64,000 nt of DNA from Polychytrium aggregatum (lineage: Eukaryota > Chytridiomycota > Chytridiomycetes > Polychytriales), in assembly GCF_025602895.1 (NCBI RefSeq), contig NW_026516251.1, positions 1-64,000 on the forward strand, written 5' to 3'. A program made the translations under genes and the position numbers. Positions 1 to 11,312 of the stretch are shown piece by piece. Numbering within the stretch: position 1 is the first letter of the stretch; each line of letters starts with the position of its first letter. The notes below the pieces were generated by a model. That model saw only the letters and a list, made by a program, of their open reading frames with translations, ran no database searches and had not been told where the DNA came from.

Positions 1-2
1 CA

Positions 3-815
3 GGGCATAAACTCGACAACCTGACCCCGGCCGCCGTCCTGTCCCTCGTCCGCGACACCTTCCTTCCGGCCACCTCGCTGCGCACCACCGAGGATGAGTT
101 CGAAGCACTGCGCCACACCGGCTCCGTCGAGCAGTTCAACTCCCGTTTCCGCGATCTCCTCCTCGAGCTGCCCCACTTCAGCAACAACCGCCAGAACCTG
201 CAGCGCTACCTCACCAAGCTCAAGCACAGGGTGCGCATCGAAGTCGAATGGAAGCTTGACTCCAACACAGCCACCCTCGAAGATGCCATGGCCCTCGCCG
301 AGCGATACGAGGTCATCATGGGTCAATCTCAACCACTGATCCAGCAGCCAGCTCGCACTCCGTTCCGCGACCAACCCTTCCGCGAGCTCCAGTTCCAGCG
401 ACCTCTGTGACGAACCGGCGTGTTCGTCACATGGCGCGTGCACGCAGACTGAGCGACGCAGCGTGAGAACCTCGACCCGGTTCCCCGCACCGACTCTTGC
501 TGGGCCCCAAACTATATAAAGGCGCCATCCCCGTCGCCCGAGAGGCCCAGCAAGAGGAATCACCTGTATTCTCCGCCTTGCCCTGCGTCGTTCGCCAAAT
601 AAACGACCGTCTCCAGTCCCCGTCCCCCGATCCCGTCCTGCTTCCGCCCTGCCGTCGCCTCGCTTCCGTCCTGCCTTCGCTCGAGCCTCGCCCGCCGTTC
701 CGTCCTCTCCAGCCCTGCCCTGTCCGTGACAGCCAGCCCCGTTCCTCCCATTAACCCCGACCGGTTCTCACGCCCCTCTTCCCTGCCCAGTCCGGCTTTG
801 TTCCTGTTTCTTACA
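3..815 (+). mobile_element. Ty3/Gypsy-like LTR retrotransposon remnant (gag piece plus LTR)
   Basis: The first 400 bases read in one frame as a piece of a retrotransposon gag protein: a helical block with the motif FNSRFRDLLLELP and a following ERYEVI segment typical of the Retrotrans_gag family. It is followed by a candidate LTR at about 406-815. That LTR opens with a short inverted repeat (TGTGACGAAC, answered by GTTCGTCACA at 422-431), has a TATATAAA box near 510 and an AATAAA signal near 598, and ends in TTACA. No protease, reverse transcriptase or integrase is seen. The left part runs out of the window, so the element is partial here and looks broken. The family call rests on gag type and LTR layout only. 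The well kept gag reading suggests it is not very old. Confidence 0.6.
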
Positions 816-1019
816 ACGGAGCTCACTCGATCGAGCCAGGCATTCCTCTAAAATCCTCTCCGATCCCTACCTTTCTTTTGGAGAGAAAGCTTTGAACTTC
901 GATCTCCTTCCTACTTGAATAGCAATAAACTCTTCTCCCTATTCTTCTCATTCCCCCTCGACATGTCTTACGATCCGTCCCCTGACTTAGGGCGTGGGAA
1001 TCGGGACGAAGGAAGGAAC

Positions 1020-1260
1020 AAGAAGCAGGGGTAGGGAGCAAAGGGGAAGGCACCAGTGTTGATCTCTTATTCAGAAAGGTGATATTACAATTTACTGGGT
1101 GTGCATTCCCTCTGGGCCATGAGCTCCTCTATTTATACTTCGACCATCCAATCTATCATATCATCGAGATCAGCCACGGGATATTCCACGCTGTGATCAA
1201 ATAATGAAAATGAATGTACTAATCTCGTGAATGATGCAAGAGGGCTCGATCACTTTCCAC
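1020..1260 (-). mobile_element. Possible second LTR-like remnant
   Basis: Read on the minus strand, this stretch has a TATAAATA box (complement of 1131-1139) followed about 65 bases later by AATAAGAG, a spacing seen in short fungal LTRs. No coding part or clear ends were found. It may equally be an ordinary promoter remnant. Treated only as a possible fossil LTR. Confidence 0.25.
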
Positions 1261-1374
1261 CACCATGTCCATGGGGACCATGACCAACTGCCGCGCCACA
1301 CCCCTTATCATGTCACGCGTCCATAACACTCTTGAGCTTAACAATAAACTCCAGGTAGACATCACCAGTAAAAC

Positions 1375-1437
1375 CAGTCCCGGTTCCAGTCCCAGTCCAA
1401 TCCCAGTCCCAGTCCAATCCCAGTCCCAGTCCAGTAC
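1375..1437. repeat. CCCAGT-type tandem repeat
   Basis: A run of six-base units, mostly CCCAGT alternating with CCAATC and CCGGTT variants, about ten units long. It lies in gene-poor DNA between the LTR remnant and the CHASE receptor gene. Confidence 0.8.
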
Positions 1438-2161
1438 TTGGCATTACCCCATATATATCGTTGTAACTCAGCATGAAGCTGTGGGGGTCGTGGTGGAGAG
1501 TCTCCACACTCGACTGCACGACCCGGCCATTGCGATATGTAGCGACCGGGTCGAGTTGTCATATAACCTGGCCCAACATGGGTGGGGTACAGGCCAGAAA
1601 ACAAGAGAGGCACGGCTAATGACGACAGCAGATGCTTAGTGGGCTGGTGTATCCTGAAAAATCAATTTTTATGGCCGGATCTGTGAGTCATTAAACTGGT
1701 CGTTTTGCTCCCTCCTGATACTTGTGGTGTATTTCCAGATCCCTTCGTTATCAACATCGATCATATGTTCCTCAGCTCTTCATTCTTGGGTTTCCGATCA
1801 TCCAACTCATACATTACCGTCGTTTTCCTTTGGCTTTCGTGTCCATGATCTGTCACCCATAATAGCCTCGACGATGCTTGCAAGTCAGTCCATTCAATAT
1901 ATTGTCACCTGCTCTGTCCTCAATTTAGTATGCTCTCACCCCAGCTGCCCACGCCCTCAATGTCCAGACGGCAAAACACAATATATTTTTCGAATTTATG
2001 AAGGTCATATCTTTTTCGAGATTCTTTGGGACTGTAAAGCAAAATAGGACGATATTCAATGATTCCTCTCCATTTTATTCCAGGCAGCGCTGTTTCTTGC
2101 AAACTGTGACCAAATGGGCAATTTGTGTGGCTCTATGATCTAATTGTGCCTTATTATCATC
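1438..2161. other. Gene-poor stretch downstream of the CHASE receptor
   Basis: I searched this stretch on the minus strand for a kinase or cyclase exon that would continue the CHASE receptor and saw none. Open frames here are short and show no recognisable domain. It probably holds the 3' flank of the receptor gene. Confidence 0.5.
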
Positions 2162-3953
2162 TCATATCTCTCGGAATGATAATTCAAATCGAGATCGACC
2201 ATCAGACCCTTTCTTGATTTTCTGGAGCAGCAACAGGCTCAAATGGAATATGAGTGTGAGGGCAGGCTCCAGAAGTCCAAGTAGTAAGAGTTTGGTTGGA
2301 ACGAATGTATGCTGTGAATCGATGAATCCTGTACGAGCGGAGATCACGACTGCCCAGCTCCTGTGCAATAACGAATATGGAGTTGTTTGTCAGCCCTTCA
2401 ACTGATATGACCCCGCAACCCCACTCTACTTCTTCCATTCCCCATTCGCATTATTCCGCATCCCTGCCAAACCTCAATTCTCCGATCATGACAAAGACTA
2501 CGCACCTATCGACAGAGTTGATGCTATAGGCGTATGAAATATCTCCCGAGATGCTGGATGGAAGCATTGCACTTGCATACGTAAAATTGTCATACTGAGC
2601 CGATGGAGTGATGGAGTAATGCCCAAGATACTGATTTCCTGGGGTATTGCTCATGTCAAACAGGAACAAGTCGATGTTCCCGGGTAGTGCCAGTTCAGAA
2701 AGCGCAGCATTGATCACCCTGGAAATGAACGTCGTTAGCTCGTGGATGCCAGCTTAAATTGCCGATATGGTCAGATTTCACGTACATGCTTATCTTGGTC
2801 ACTCCGATCACGATCCCAAAGGCCTGGTTTGTCGTGCCTGAAAGGCCGGTGACCACCGAGCCGTTGCTAACATACAGTGGCATCATAATCAATGCCCCGT
2901 ATTCCGGAATAACCGACTGGACGAGTCTGACACGCGCGGTGGAGGCAATCCCCCCTGTCTGTATCGCTTGATCGATAGCGGCTCGGCGAATCGGTTCCGA
3001 ATACAGATCGTATCCAAATGCTGCCGTATTCCCGGCCACTGGTTCAGCGTACTGAGCCCAATGTGACACCATTAATCATTCGGATTGGTGAAGCAGTTGT
3101 GGCTGTCATATGGTACTACCACGGACTAGTTCAGCAATGGCCATCATTTCATGTTCCCGCCCGACCCACCTGCACAGCGTAGTATACAGTCTCATTGGGA
3201 GCAACGATGAGGGTTCCGTTTGCCAGTTTCTCGGTGTAAGTAAAGGTTGGAAGGTAGTTTTGTTGACCCTCAGCTTCCCAGCTGAGCCTCTGTTGGTATG
3301 AAGTAACGTAGGGGGCGAACTCGACAGCCTGCAGGAAAGGATTGCTCCAAATAGACGTTGATGTCGCGGTATGGAAATTCTTTCTTGATACAGTCCCGTT
3401 CTCAGCAATGAAGTAGTTTGCCATCATCTTGACAGCGCAATGTCGAGGTTGATATTGGGGTCAACGGCATTTACCAACAATGTGCATATTGTGTGCGAAG
3501 GATTCATGAGCAATAAGAAGCGTGGCCGCTCACCTTTGTGTAGAATATCGAGCTATTGAGTTTAGATTCGACTAACGGGCCGGGGTCACAGAGCCGTACA
3601 TTTAGATTCTTCATTTTCCTTGTTGGTCTCAATTTCTTCGTAACACCAAAGCCATCATGATACCGACCTGCCGTTGCCATCGTCTGGGCCGTGAATAGGA
3701 AATGATCCTCGGCGATCGAAACCTCATCTTGAAAGGCAATCTGCCACTTGTAGATTGCAATTGGGATCGAAAGCATCAAGCTTGTTATCAAAACAAAGAT
3801 GGAATAGTGTCGAAGGTAGTAGTTGATGACCCGCCGGAAGAGCGACACCTTCTGTGGTGGGACATCAGCTCTCGGCGAGCTCATATCTTCAGGCACAGCT
3901 AGAGCCGAGCGGACGCTCCTCTTTCCGATTTCTTGATCGACCGACTTGCTCAT
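2162..3953 (-). CDS. CHASE-domain membrane receptor without an output domain
   Basis: Five exons give a 451-residue protein: 3534-3953, 3170-3427, 2786-3051, 2506-2718 and 2162-2360 (complement), all with GT..AG introns and consistent phase. The first in-frame ATG is at 3951-3953; an upstream TTG is not a start. A transmembrane helix (about residues 50-68, YSIFVLITSLMLSIPIAIY) is followed by a large outside domain carrying the CHASE signature around YAEPVAGNTAAFGYDLYSEP and TARVRLVQSVIPEYGA. A second helix lies near residues 408-430, and a basic tail of some 20 residues ends the protein. CHASE domains bind small ligands and normally sit in front of a histidine kinase or nucleotide cyclase. 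None is encoded here, and none is seen further downstream. Several NxT/NxS sites suit an extracellular domain. It is divergent from the cytidine deaminase gene. Confidence 0.85.
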
Positions 3954-4294
3954 ATCCAAAGGTTTGCGTCAGGTAATTGTGGGTGGTGGTACCGCCGAAG
4001 ACTCGGCTGGGAGGAGCAGGCTTTATAGCCGTGTAGCGAGAGGATCTACGCCTCACGTCACCCGTGAAACTTGCGTCAGATGGTGAATCGAATCGTTTTC
4101 TCTTGCCATATGGCGTCTCTCGTCACTCGCATTCTCGATCAACTAGAGCGGTGAAGTGACGGATGCGGACGGGCTGCTGCTTCTCTCTGCCGTCCCTCCA
4201 GACCGCCGCGACGACCCACTCCCTCGTTCGCGGGGTTGCAAACGCACCCTGGCTTTCCCACCCTCGTTCGTCGCGTCTCTTCCCCATCTTCCTG
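3954..4294. promoter_or_regulatory. Shared divergent promoter region, CHASE receptor / cytidine deaminase
   Basis: A 341-base gap separates the two start codons, which face away from each other. It must hold both promoters. No clear TATA box or repeated operator-like motif was found by eye. Confidence 0.5.
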
Positions 4295-5304
4295 ATGAGC
4301 GAATCACACACCGCTGGTTAGTTCTCGGATGAGTATTCGCGTCCTCGTGTTCGATCTGCTGCTCATTCGATCGATCTACAGCGGATGACTCACATAACCG
4401 GACTTGTCTGATAGGCGAGCTTACGCCCGAGATTGAGCGTCATCTCGCTGGCCAAGCCCAACAAGCAAAAGCACACTCCTACTCACCTTACAGCAAATTT
4501 CGTGTTGGCGCCGCTTTGCTCGCCAAGTCTGGCAGAATCTATTCCGGTCTGTGTGCGATTGGGACTGCAGCATACTGGGGGGGGGGCTTTTTCTGGTTTG
4601 CCGCTGAGCTATCTTCTGATCGGACATCTTCGTCACAGGCTGCAATGTCGAGAACGCCTCCTATGGAGGCTGTATCTGTGCAGAGCGAACAGCGTTCGTC
4701 AAGGCTGTGGTAAGAATCTTGATATCAATCACAAGTCATTCTGATTCGGGGGACGCTTGGGCTTCGAGACAACGCTCTGCCCAGTCCCTCGCTTCATCCA
4801 ATAACGCAGCTGTGATTTTCACAGAGCGAAGGAGAGCGCGAGTTTGTCGCAATCTTCATTTCCAGGTAGGCATTTGGCCATCGCTCGCTGGAAATGAACC
4901 GACGCTTCTTATCCCCGTCCACAATCCGTCGACAAGTGTGCAAATCCTGACCTTGGCGAGTTCTGTCACCACAGCGATCTCGAAGATTTCATCTCTCCGT
5001 GCGGCATGTGTCGCCAGTTCATGGTCGAATTCGGAAAGGGCCTCAAGGTAGCTGCTTCTCCTGCCATTACCCTGTGCTTCAGACCGGCTCTGGTGAACAG
5101 AGTAACTTTCGGCTGCCCGCTGGGTGACCGTTGTTGAGCCCCATCGCCTAAAGATCATCCTCCATCCTTATCTATCTCAAACCGTCCTCCTCTTGCTTTG
5201 GCGAGCAGGTCTACCAAACCAGCATCAACGGGACCTGGAGACTCCAGCGGCTGGACGAGCTTCTCCCAAACAGCTTTGGTCCTGAGGACCTGCAGCCACA
5301 ATAG
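4295..5304 (+). CDS. CDD1: Cytidine deaminase
   Basis: Six exons (4295-4316, 4415-4546, 4639-4709, 4825-4865, 4975-5047, 5209-5304) encode 144 residues, the normal size of the small tetrameric cytidine deaminases of pyrimidine salvage (cytidine or deoxycytidine to uridine or deoxyuridine). The substrate-binding FRVGAALL block is followed by GCNVENASYGGCICAERTA. Cys65 would be a zinc ligand and Glu67 the catalytic proton shuttle. The second zinc pair is in PCGMCRQ (Cys98, Cys101). The C-terminus DELLPNSFGPEDL is typical of the family. The first coding exon is only 22 nt (MSESHTA plus one base). All splice sites are GT..AG and the frame closes exactly. Cytosolic; no targeting signal is seen. 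Confidence 0.95.
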
Positions 5305-5641
5305 GTCTGCCAGCCGCGGAAGTGATCGCCCAGTCAGTGGAACTGTGTGCTGTTCTGAAGATGTCGGCCAGGGCCCAAAGCGCAGTGCGAATGCAAGGCG
5401 CCAAGCAGAAAGCTGTCGGCCGAGCTCGTTCCTCTGGCTTGCTTGCCTCGATACAAACCAATATACCATCCTTTGATATGGATCCATACAAAGATCTGCC
5501 GCATGAAACATTGACCAATGATGCTGCTCACGGCAGCCCCCTTGATCTGACCAGCTCGATGGAGGCAGAAGAAACAGGTTGCTGTCTTGTTCACCTCCCC
5601 CCCCCCAGCGATCGCTCGTAACCTACCTTTAGCATATACAC

Positions 5642-8320
5642 ATGGACTGTGCACAAACTGATCTGTTTCCGCTACCAGAAGAAGCTCTTCTAAACAAGCT
5701 TGAAGGAATCCAGAGGAGAAACAAGATCCGACGTCAGATTCTTGCAGCCTGCCAAGAGTCTATTCAGATCATGGAGCAGATCAAGGCGTATGAACTCAAG
5801 AGCCAGGTGGACGAGCTCACAATCGAGAACGCCGCACTGCTCCAGAAGATTGGTTTTCTTGAGGGAAAACTAGCTAAACCGCAGGGTGATGGAAGCATCT
5901 CCAAAGTTTGCGACAGTCAGAATCAGAATCAAAGATCAATGAAGGAGCAGACAAATATCAAGAATGATCCAGCTTCCAGCCGAGGTCCTTGCAGGCTCGC
6001 CCACAATTCGGAGACGGTCGTGGCCGTCCCCAGAGCATCCAAGAGCCAAGACAAGCCCCACCCATCTTCTCAGTCGCCGAGGCCTGCAACGGCGGTGTTG
6101 GAAATGTTGCCGGCAGACCCCAAGTCAGCAGCGGAGCCGCAGCAAACCCGGGCAGGTGCGATGTCATGATCGTGTCTGAGAGCATCTATGCACTGCGGCA
6201 AAGGCTATTGTACAGCTACTATCCGACGACGAATGCACTAATCTGATATTTCGGCATCTCCTCTTGCCAGATCATGAGGCTGAACTCGCCTCTGGACCCG
6301 ACGACATCGAACCGCTCTCAGGCATTGCTTTGCGGTGAGACGAGATTCGACACACTACTATGCCGACTTGGGCAACAGGATCTATCGTTTGTGCTTATGC
6401 GCCACGAACCTCTGGCTCTTCGTAGGAATCGAGTGACTTCGGCCGCCATTTTCACTAGCAGAATGGCTGGCCGACGACTGATTCGACTGGGAAATGTCAC
6501 CGTTGAAAGCAAAGGCACGGAAAGTATTGCAGGTGACTGGGTCACCGTGGGCATAATCGGCAACAAATCTGAGCCCAGAACCAGCAAGATTCAATCAAAA
6601 TACATTGTCGTGACCTTGACTGATCTGAAGGGAACGGCTCTGAATCTGTTCTTGTGGAAGTCGGCCTTCGAAAAGCATTGGAAAATATTGCCTGGGACGG
6701 TCGTGGCGATGCTGAATCCCCGGATCAAACTGCCAACTCAGGTAACCTTGCGTGCATGACCTTGCTGGAATCCTGCGGCCAATGAAGCAGATGCTTGCGG
6801 AAACAGACTCGACCGGCCAGCGGTCACACCTAGCAATCCAAAAACCCTGTTGGGACTTCCTAGCTTGAATTATACATCATTTTTGAGCCATTCGATTAAG
6901 CTTGCCTCAGAGGGCTGGCCTTATTGACTCCCCCGCCTATCCTGTGACGGCATCCTTTCGGCCACTTTTCAACACAGACTACCGGGGTCCTCGGGTTGAA
7001 TCTTGATGATTCAAACCAGCTCATGGAGATTGGCACAAGCAAGTACTTTGCTTACTGCCAAGGACTCAAGCGAGTGGGATCACTGTGTCAAGAAATTATT
7101 GATCTGTAAGTTTGGGTTGAGTTGGTTGCATAGCGCATCGGATGAGCGGCATTGGCAAAAAATATGCGTGGGAATCCCATTTGGCCACGATAACTCATTA
7201 CTCACTTTGCTGGCTGTCCAAGCCGCCACGGGGAGTATTGCAAGTTCCATGCAACACACGCCTATCGACAAGCAAAGTCGAATCGCCCAGAGCTTTCGCT
7301 GAGGTTGGTATCCACACATAATTGGTCGATGTCTGCTTCGATAAAGCGCTGCAACTGATTTCCATCTGTTCGATCTAATGGACGAATCCAACAAAATATC
7401 CCAACATCGTTTGTAGTGACTCGGTCACTCCTTCTCAAAAGGAGCTCTCAAAGCGAATGCACGCAAGGAACCATATGGCAATGGATTCATCGTACGTTAT
7501 GAAAAGTGGCGAGGTGCTTTCGATCTCAGACAGCGGATGTGCCCACAGGCAGAAGGGCCAAGGCGGAAAGCGTGAATCAGTAGTGATCGAGGAGCAGATG
7601 ATGTAAGTAGCATGTGCTGCAGACAAGGACGGCCAAGGAGCTCGATCCATTTCATGAGCCGAAGCAATATTCAACCTGACCGGAATCCTCGCTGCTGATA
7701 ATCTACAGGCAAATCATCCAATTCGATTCATCCGCCGGAGCACGAGCACTTAAACGGGCGCGCGGAATTGAAGTCGAAGAAAGTAAGATGGTATCCCGTA
7801 TGTGCCTGGGCCTCACCAGTCCCACCACATCACAACTCGCACTAATGGCCCCCAATAGCCCATCCTGATGTGGCTCGATTCTGAGCGCGCTTCCCAACGG
7901 AGCTACATTCCTCGATTCCGGTGGTCACGATTCTTCATCAACACCAACATACACTGTGTTTCATTAACTCCTTCACTCACTGATCTCCAATATTTGCACA
8001 CAGCCGGAGCAGATCCGAAACTTAGACTCGTGAGCAACGACTTTGTGAGTCGCATGGGCTTTGATCCTATCACTGGCCAAACGGTGCGCACCAAGCCCAT
8101 CGCCCCGGGGCCCAAGGCGACGACGGAATCGACCGATGTTTCCAGAGGCGTTATCCTGGATATGAACAGCGATGACGAAGGCAGCAGCAACCAAGACAGC
8201 CTGTTCCAGGTGAGCATGACATGACAGATCCTCAGCTCCTTTTGTTCGCCAGTCCGTTTGTTAACACGTCACGCCCTGCAGAAATTCATGGAGCGGAAGA
8301 AGACGGGGAATAGCACCTGA
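5642..8320 (+). CDS. MCM10: DNA replication factor MCM10
   Basis: Nine exons (5642-6155, 6271-6334, 6426-6741, 6978-7105, 7223-7307, 7442-7602, 7709-7782, 8004-8209, 8282-8320) encode 528 residues. MCM10 activates the CMG helicase and helps load polymerase alpha at origins. The N-terminus (about 15-75) is an amphipathic coiled coil, as in known MCM10 proteins, followed by a polar linker. The OB-fold (about 180-300) contains FTSRMAGRRLIRLGNVT and GDWVTVGII, ending at MLNPRI. The CCCH zinc finger follows (Cys residues in AYCQGLKRVGSLC and GEYCKFHATHAY, about 318-352). The tail has the ARALKRARGIEVEE block and FVSRMGFDPITG. The donor joining exon 5 to exon 6 was chosen (end 7307) because it alone keeps the frame; that junction is the least certain. 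An ATG at 5478 does not splice in phase. Confidence 0.9.
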
Positions 8321-9110
8321 AGACGTAGCAGGGTCGTGCGAGACCCGGGAGAGGCATCATTTTGCTTGCCAATTGCCCCTCTGTTTTCTGGACCCCAAAT
8401 GCACAAATCCAGTATTCCACAGTTGTTCCAGAAAACGGGACTTTGCCCCTTTCTCTGGCATCAGAGGCCTGGAGCCTGGTGAACTTTAGTAGGCCCTGGT
8501 GAGCAAGCCGTGTGATTGCTTCGTTTCTGGTTGGAAAACACCGCCCCGAATCCACCCGGTCGATCTCCTGTGGCGACGATCTCCTGTGGCGACGATCTCT
8601 TGTGGCAACGATCTGCTGGCATGCCGGGACCATGTTCCTGGCTGCATCGATGGCTCGATTTGGGGGTGGAATCGCTCGAATATCAAGTCAACCTGACTCC
8701 CCGTGGGTTGGAAGCGTATCTCTTCCTTTGCTCCCACGAAGCGTTTCCCAGGCGATCACAATGTCGGTCTTCTTGGGCACACTGTTTGGCCATGGTGGGC
8801 GATGGATGGGGTGTGTATTCACATCCAGAAAAAAATCGCCATCTGGGCTCAACAAGGTGTCTCGTTTCGTTTTGGGAGAGCGGCGATGTGGTCAAGAACA
8901 CACATGTGGAGTTAGCGTCGATCGCCACAAAGGGAGAGTGGCCTGCACAGATCCATCGAGGTGTGCTTGTGTTGCAGTGCTTTGAGTTAATGCACAATGA
9001 TCCGGAACTTCACCACCACAACACCAATGTGACCAGGAACATGGTCCCGGTATGCGAGTCGATCATGACGGTTTCCAAGGTTCGCCAGAGCTAATCGGAC
9101 CAGGAGAGAA
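8321..9110. other. Convergent spacer between MCM10 and INTS11
   Basis: This is the region between two 3' ends. Apart from repeat copy 1 at 8531-8860 it holds nothing I recognise; open frames across the repeat are incidental. Confidence 0.5.
8531..8860 (+). repeat. Interspersed repeat, copy 1
   Basis: These 330 bases match 17851-18180 without any indel; I count two differences (near 8610 and 8763). The unit begins TTGGAAAACACCGCCCCGAA, carries three tandem copies of a 16-mer based on CGATCTCCTGTGGCGA, and ends AACAAGGTGT. No terminal inverted repeat, poly-A tail or conserved reading frame was recognised. Copies 2 and 3 share about 70 further bases on the left that are absent here. Confidence 0.9.
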
Positions 9111-11312
9111 TCACGCCGGGCATTCAAGTTCGCTGATACCAGCCGTGATCAGATTCCACAGCCGTGATGCCAGTACCTCGTCGCCATGCAGCCAGCTCAG
9201 CAGGACGGCTGAGGGCGGGCCAGTGACAGCCACTCTAATGGACTTGCCAACGACGATATGATCCTTTGCCCACTCGATCCGAGCGGCTTTTGATGCTAAA
9301 TCAGCTCGGATTCGCTCGTAGAGGCGACCCAGGACTATCTTGGTGATGTCAAGTGAGGTGGATTCGGATTCGGATTCGGATTCGGCAGCAAGTATCGCGC
9401 GTGGGTCGAATGCCTTCCTAAGGACGCATTCCAGCTTCAGGCTGCGGAGCCCTAAGGAGCTTTCGGCCTCTGAAAAGTCCACAATCTTCATGACCGAGCC
9501 GGGAATACACGACAAGATTCCTTGGAAAGGAGTACCCTTGTCACGGGGTCGAATGGCTTTCAAGTTCGGCTGACCCTGTCCTCCCAGCAAGCTGTCGAGA
9601 TCAGGGACGGCCTCCAATTGTGAACGATCAGCCAGCCCTTTGGATAAATCGACCGGCACAAACTTGTTGGACGGAATGATGATGCTCTGACCATTTGCCG
9701 GATTGAAGCAGCCCACATGCGGAATCTCTTGCTGAATCTGCTTCTTCAAAACCTCCATCTTGGATCGCTCGCCGTGAACCATAAGGACGTTTCGAGCTTC
9801 ACACATGTTAATGAGCTGCAGAATCCCTTTTGCATCGGCATGGGCCGAAAAGGACAGATTCTTGACCTCCATCTTGACCTCTACCGTGGTCCAGTTGTCG
9901 ACCTTTATCTGCTTCTCCCCCGCAAGAACCTTTGCACCGACGGTTCCGGCGACACAGTAACCCGGCAAGATAACCATGTTGAGAGGGTTGCTGCACCATT
10001 TCTTGAATAGCTCGAGCGACGTGCCAGCGTGGAGCATGCCCGGAGTAGTGAATACGACCATTGGAGTGGGCTCCTCCGCGAGATGCATGGAAAAGGGCTT
10101 GATGTGCTTGAAATCGAACATGTTGTGATCGACAAAGGTCTGCTTAATCTTTTGATTGGTCCAGCCGATGAAGAGCTTGTAATATTCGTTGGCTCGCTCG
10201 GTCAGGCCGCCAGAAAAGTAGACGGGCGCCTTAAGCCCCATTTGCTCCCAGTATCCTTCAACCAGGATGCAAAGCTCTTGAGCCCGGCCCAAGGCAAACA
10301 CCGGAATGAGCACCTTCCCTCCTCGGAGCACGCAGTCGTGGAGGCTCTGGAGAAAATACTGCTCTCGCTCGCGCTTCGAATCTCGGATCGTGGTGGCATA
10401 GGTTGTTTCGGTAATGAGCACGTCAGGCCGACATCGATCGATCCAGGCGGCGCCGAGATGCCGATCGGGAGTCATATTGTAGTCCCCAGTGTATACGACC
10501 GATTGGCTGCCAACCCGCACATGAAACATGGCGGCTCCCAGAACATGGCCTGCATAGTAGGCCTTGATTTCGATGTCGTCGTTGACCTGGAGCAAGAGTT
10601 GAAGGCAAATGTAAAGTAGAAGTAAGGTAAAGCAAAATAGGGGGGGGTACATAACCACTTTGATGTCAGCATCAGCATCAGCATCAGCATCAGCATCAGC
10701 ATCAGCATCAGCATCAGCATCAGCATCAGCATCAGCATCAGCATCAGCATCAGCATCAGCATCAGCATCAGCATCAGCATCAGCATCAGCATCAGCATCA
10801 GCATCAGCATCAGCATCAGCATCAGCATCAGCAACCGTATCGTCAACTACCTGGATGGTTTCATGCAGATTGATGGGGGTGACTCTCTTCATACAATTCT
10901 TGATGTCTTGTGCAGAAAAAAAGTTTTTCTCGCCCTTCCGCTCCACTGCAATCTTCCGCATATCCTCGAGCAACACCGGGCAAACGGCCTTGGTGGGATG
11001 GGTCATGTAAACAGGACCATCGTATCCGCACGTCTCGGTGAAGAACGGAAGAGCACCGCAATGATCCAGGTGGAAATGCGATACAATGACGCAGTCGATC
11101 AGCGCCGTGTAGTCCGCCGCTCGGTTGGTCCTGGATATATAGGAAAAATCGGGATATCGTCTCGGATCGCCTTCCGAATAGCCCATATGCATGCCGCAGT
11201 CGAACATGATGTTTTTGGTCCCGATCGACACCAAAACGCAGCTCCGACCGACGTCTTGGCCGGCGCCAAGGGGAACAACACGGATGACTTGGGCATTGGA
11301 GGAAAGGAGCAT
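9111..11312 (-). CDS. INTS11: Integrator complex subunit 11 (metallo-beta-lactamase/beta-CASP nuclease)
   Basis: Two exons (10851-11312 and 9111-10586, complement) encode 645 residues. The start is the ATG at 11310-11312 because the protein then begins like animal INTS11 ([16 protein letters not shown]). The zinc motif HFHLDHCGA (His79, His81, Asp83, His84) is intact. Diagnostic stretches include [31 protein letters not shown], the beta-CASP block [15 protein letters not shown] and FSAHADAKG. These match INTS11 more closely than CPSF73. INTS11 is the endonuclease of Integrator, which cleaves snRNA and paused nascent transcripts in the nucleus. The 264-nt intron joins ETIQ to [14 protein letters not shown] and is nearly filled by a hexanucleotide array that happens to stay open. 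A GGATTC repeat near 9360 gives a Ser-Glu run in the C-terminal part. Confidence 0.92.
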   Translation of the reverse strand: MLLSSNAQVIRVVPLGAGQDVGRSCVLVSIGTKNIMFDCGMHMGYSEGDPRRYPDFSYISRTNRAADYTALIDCVIVSHFHLDHCGALPFFTETCGYDGPVYMTHPTKAVCPVLLEDMRKIAVERKGEKNFFSAQDIKNCMKRVTPINLHETIQVVDDTVADADADADADADADADADADADADADADADADADADADADADADADADADADADADIKVVMYPPLFCFTLLLLYICLQLLLQVNDDIEIKAYYAGHVLGAAMFHVRVGSQSVVYTGDYNMTPDRHLGAAWIDRCRPDVLITETTYATTIRDSKREREQYFLQSLHDCVLRGGKVLIPVFALGRAQELCILVEGYWEQMGLKAPVYFSGGLTERANEYYKLFIGWTNQKIKQTFVDHNMFDFKHIKPFSMHLAEEPTPMVVFTTPGMLHAGTSLELFKKWCSNPLNMVILPGYCVAGTVGAKVLAGEKQIKVDNWTTVEVKMEVKNLSFSAHADAKGILQLINMCEARNVLMVHGERSKMEVLKKQIQQEIPHVGCFNPANGQSIIIPSNKFVPVDLSKGLADRSQLEAVPDLDSLLGGQGQPNLKAIRPRDKGTPFQGILSCIPGSVMKIVDFSEAESSLGLRSLKLECVLRKAFDPRAILAAESESESESTSLDITKIVLGRLYERIRADLASKAARIEWAKDHIVVGKSIRVAVTGPPSAVLLSWLHGDEVLASRLWNLITAGISELECPA
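10665..10832. repeat. (TCAGCA)28 microsatellite inside the INTS11 intron
   Basis: Twenty-eight essentially perfect copies of a six-base unit, 168 bases in all. On the INTS11 strand the unit is GCTGAT, so an unspliced transcript reads as an uninterrupted Asp-Ala repeat. It lies wholly within the intron 10587-10850. Confidence 0.95.

Noticed and set aside
5478-5577. Extra first exon of MCM10 (ATG at 5478)
   Set aside because: The donor after EAEET leaves phase 1 and no acceptor before 5642 restores the MCM10 frame.
8531-8985. Open frames across repeat copies 1 and 2 as a shared protein gene
   Set aside because: Several frames are open in both copies simply because the DNA is nearly identical; none has a conserved start, stop or domain.
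10587-10850. Asp-Ala repeat as part of the normal INTS11 protein
   Set aside because: The segment is flanked by good GT and AG sites, and removing it restores the animal INTS11 text across the joint.
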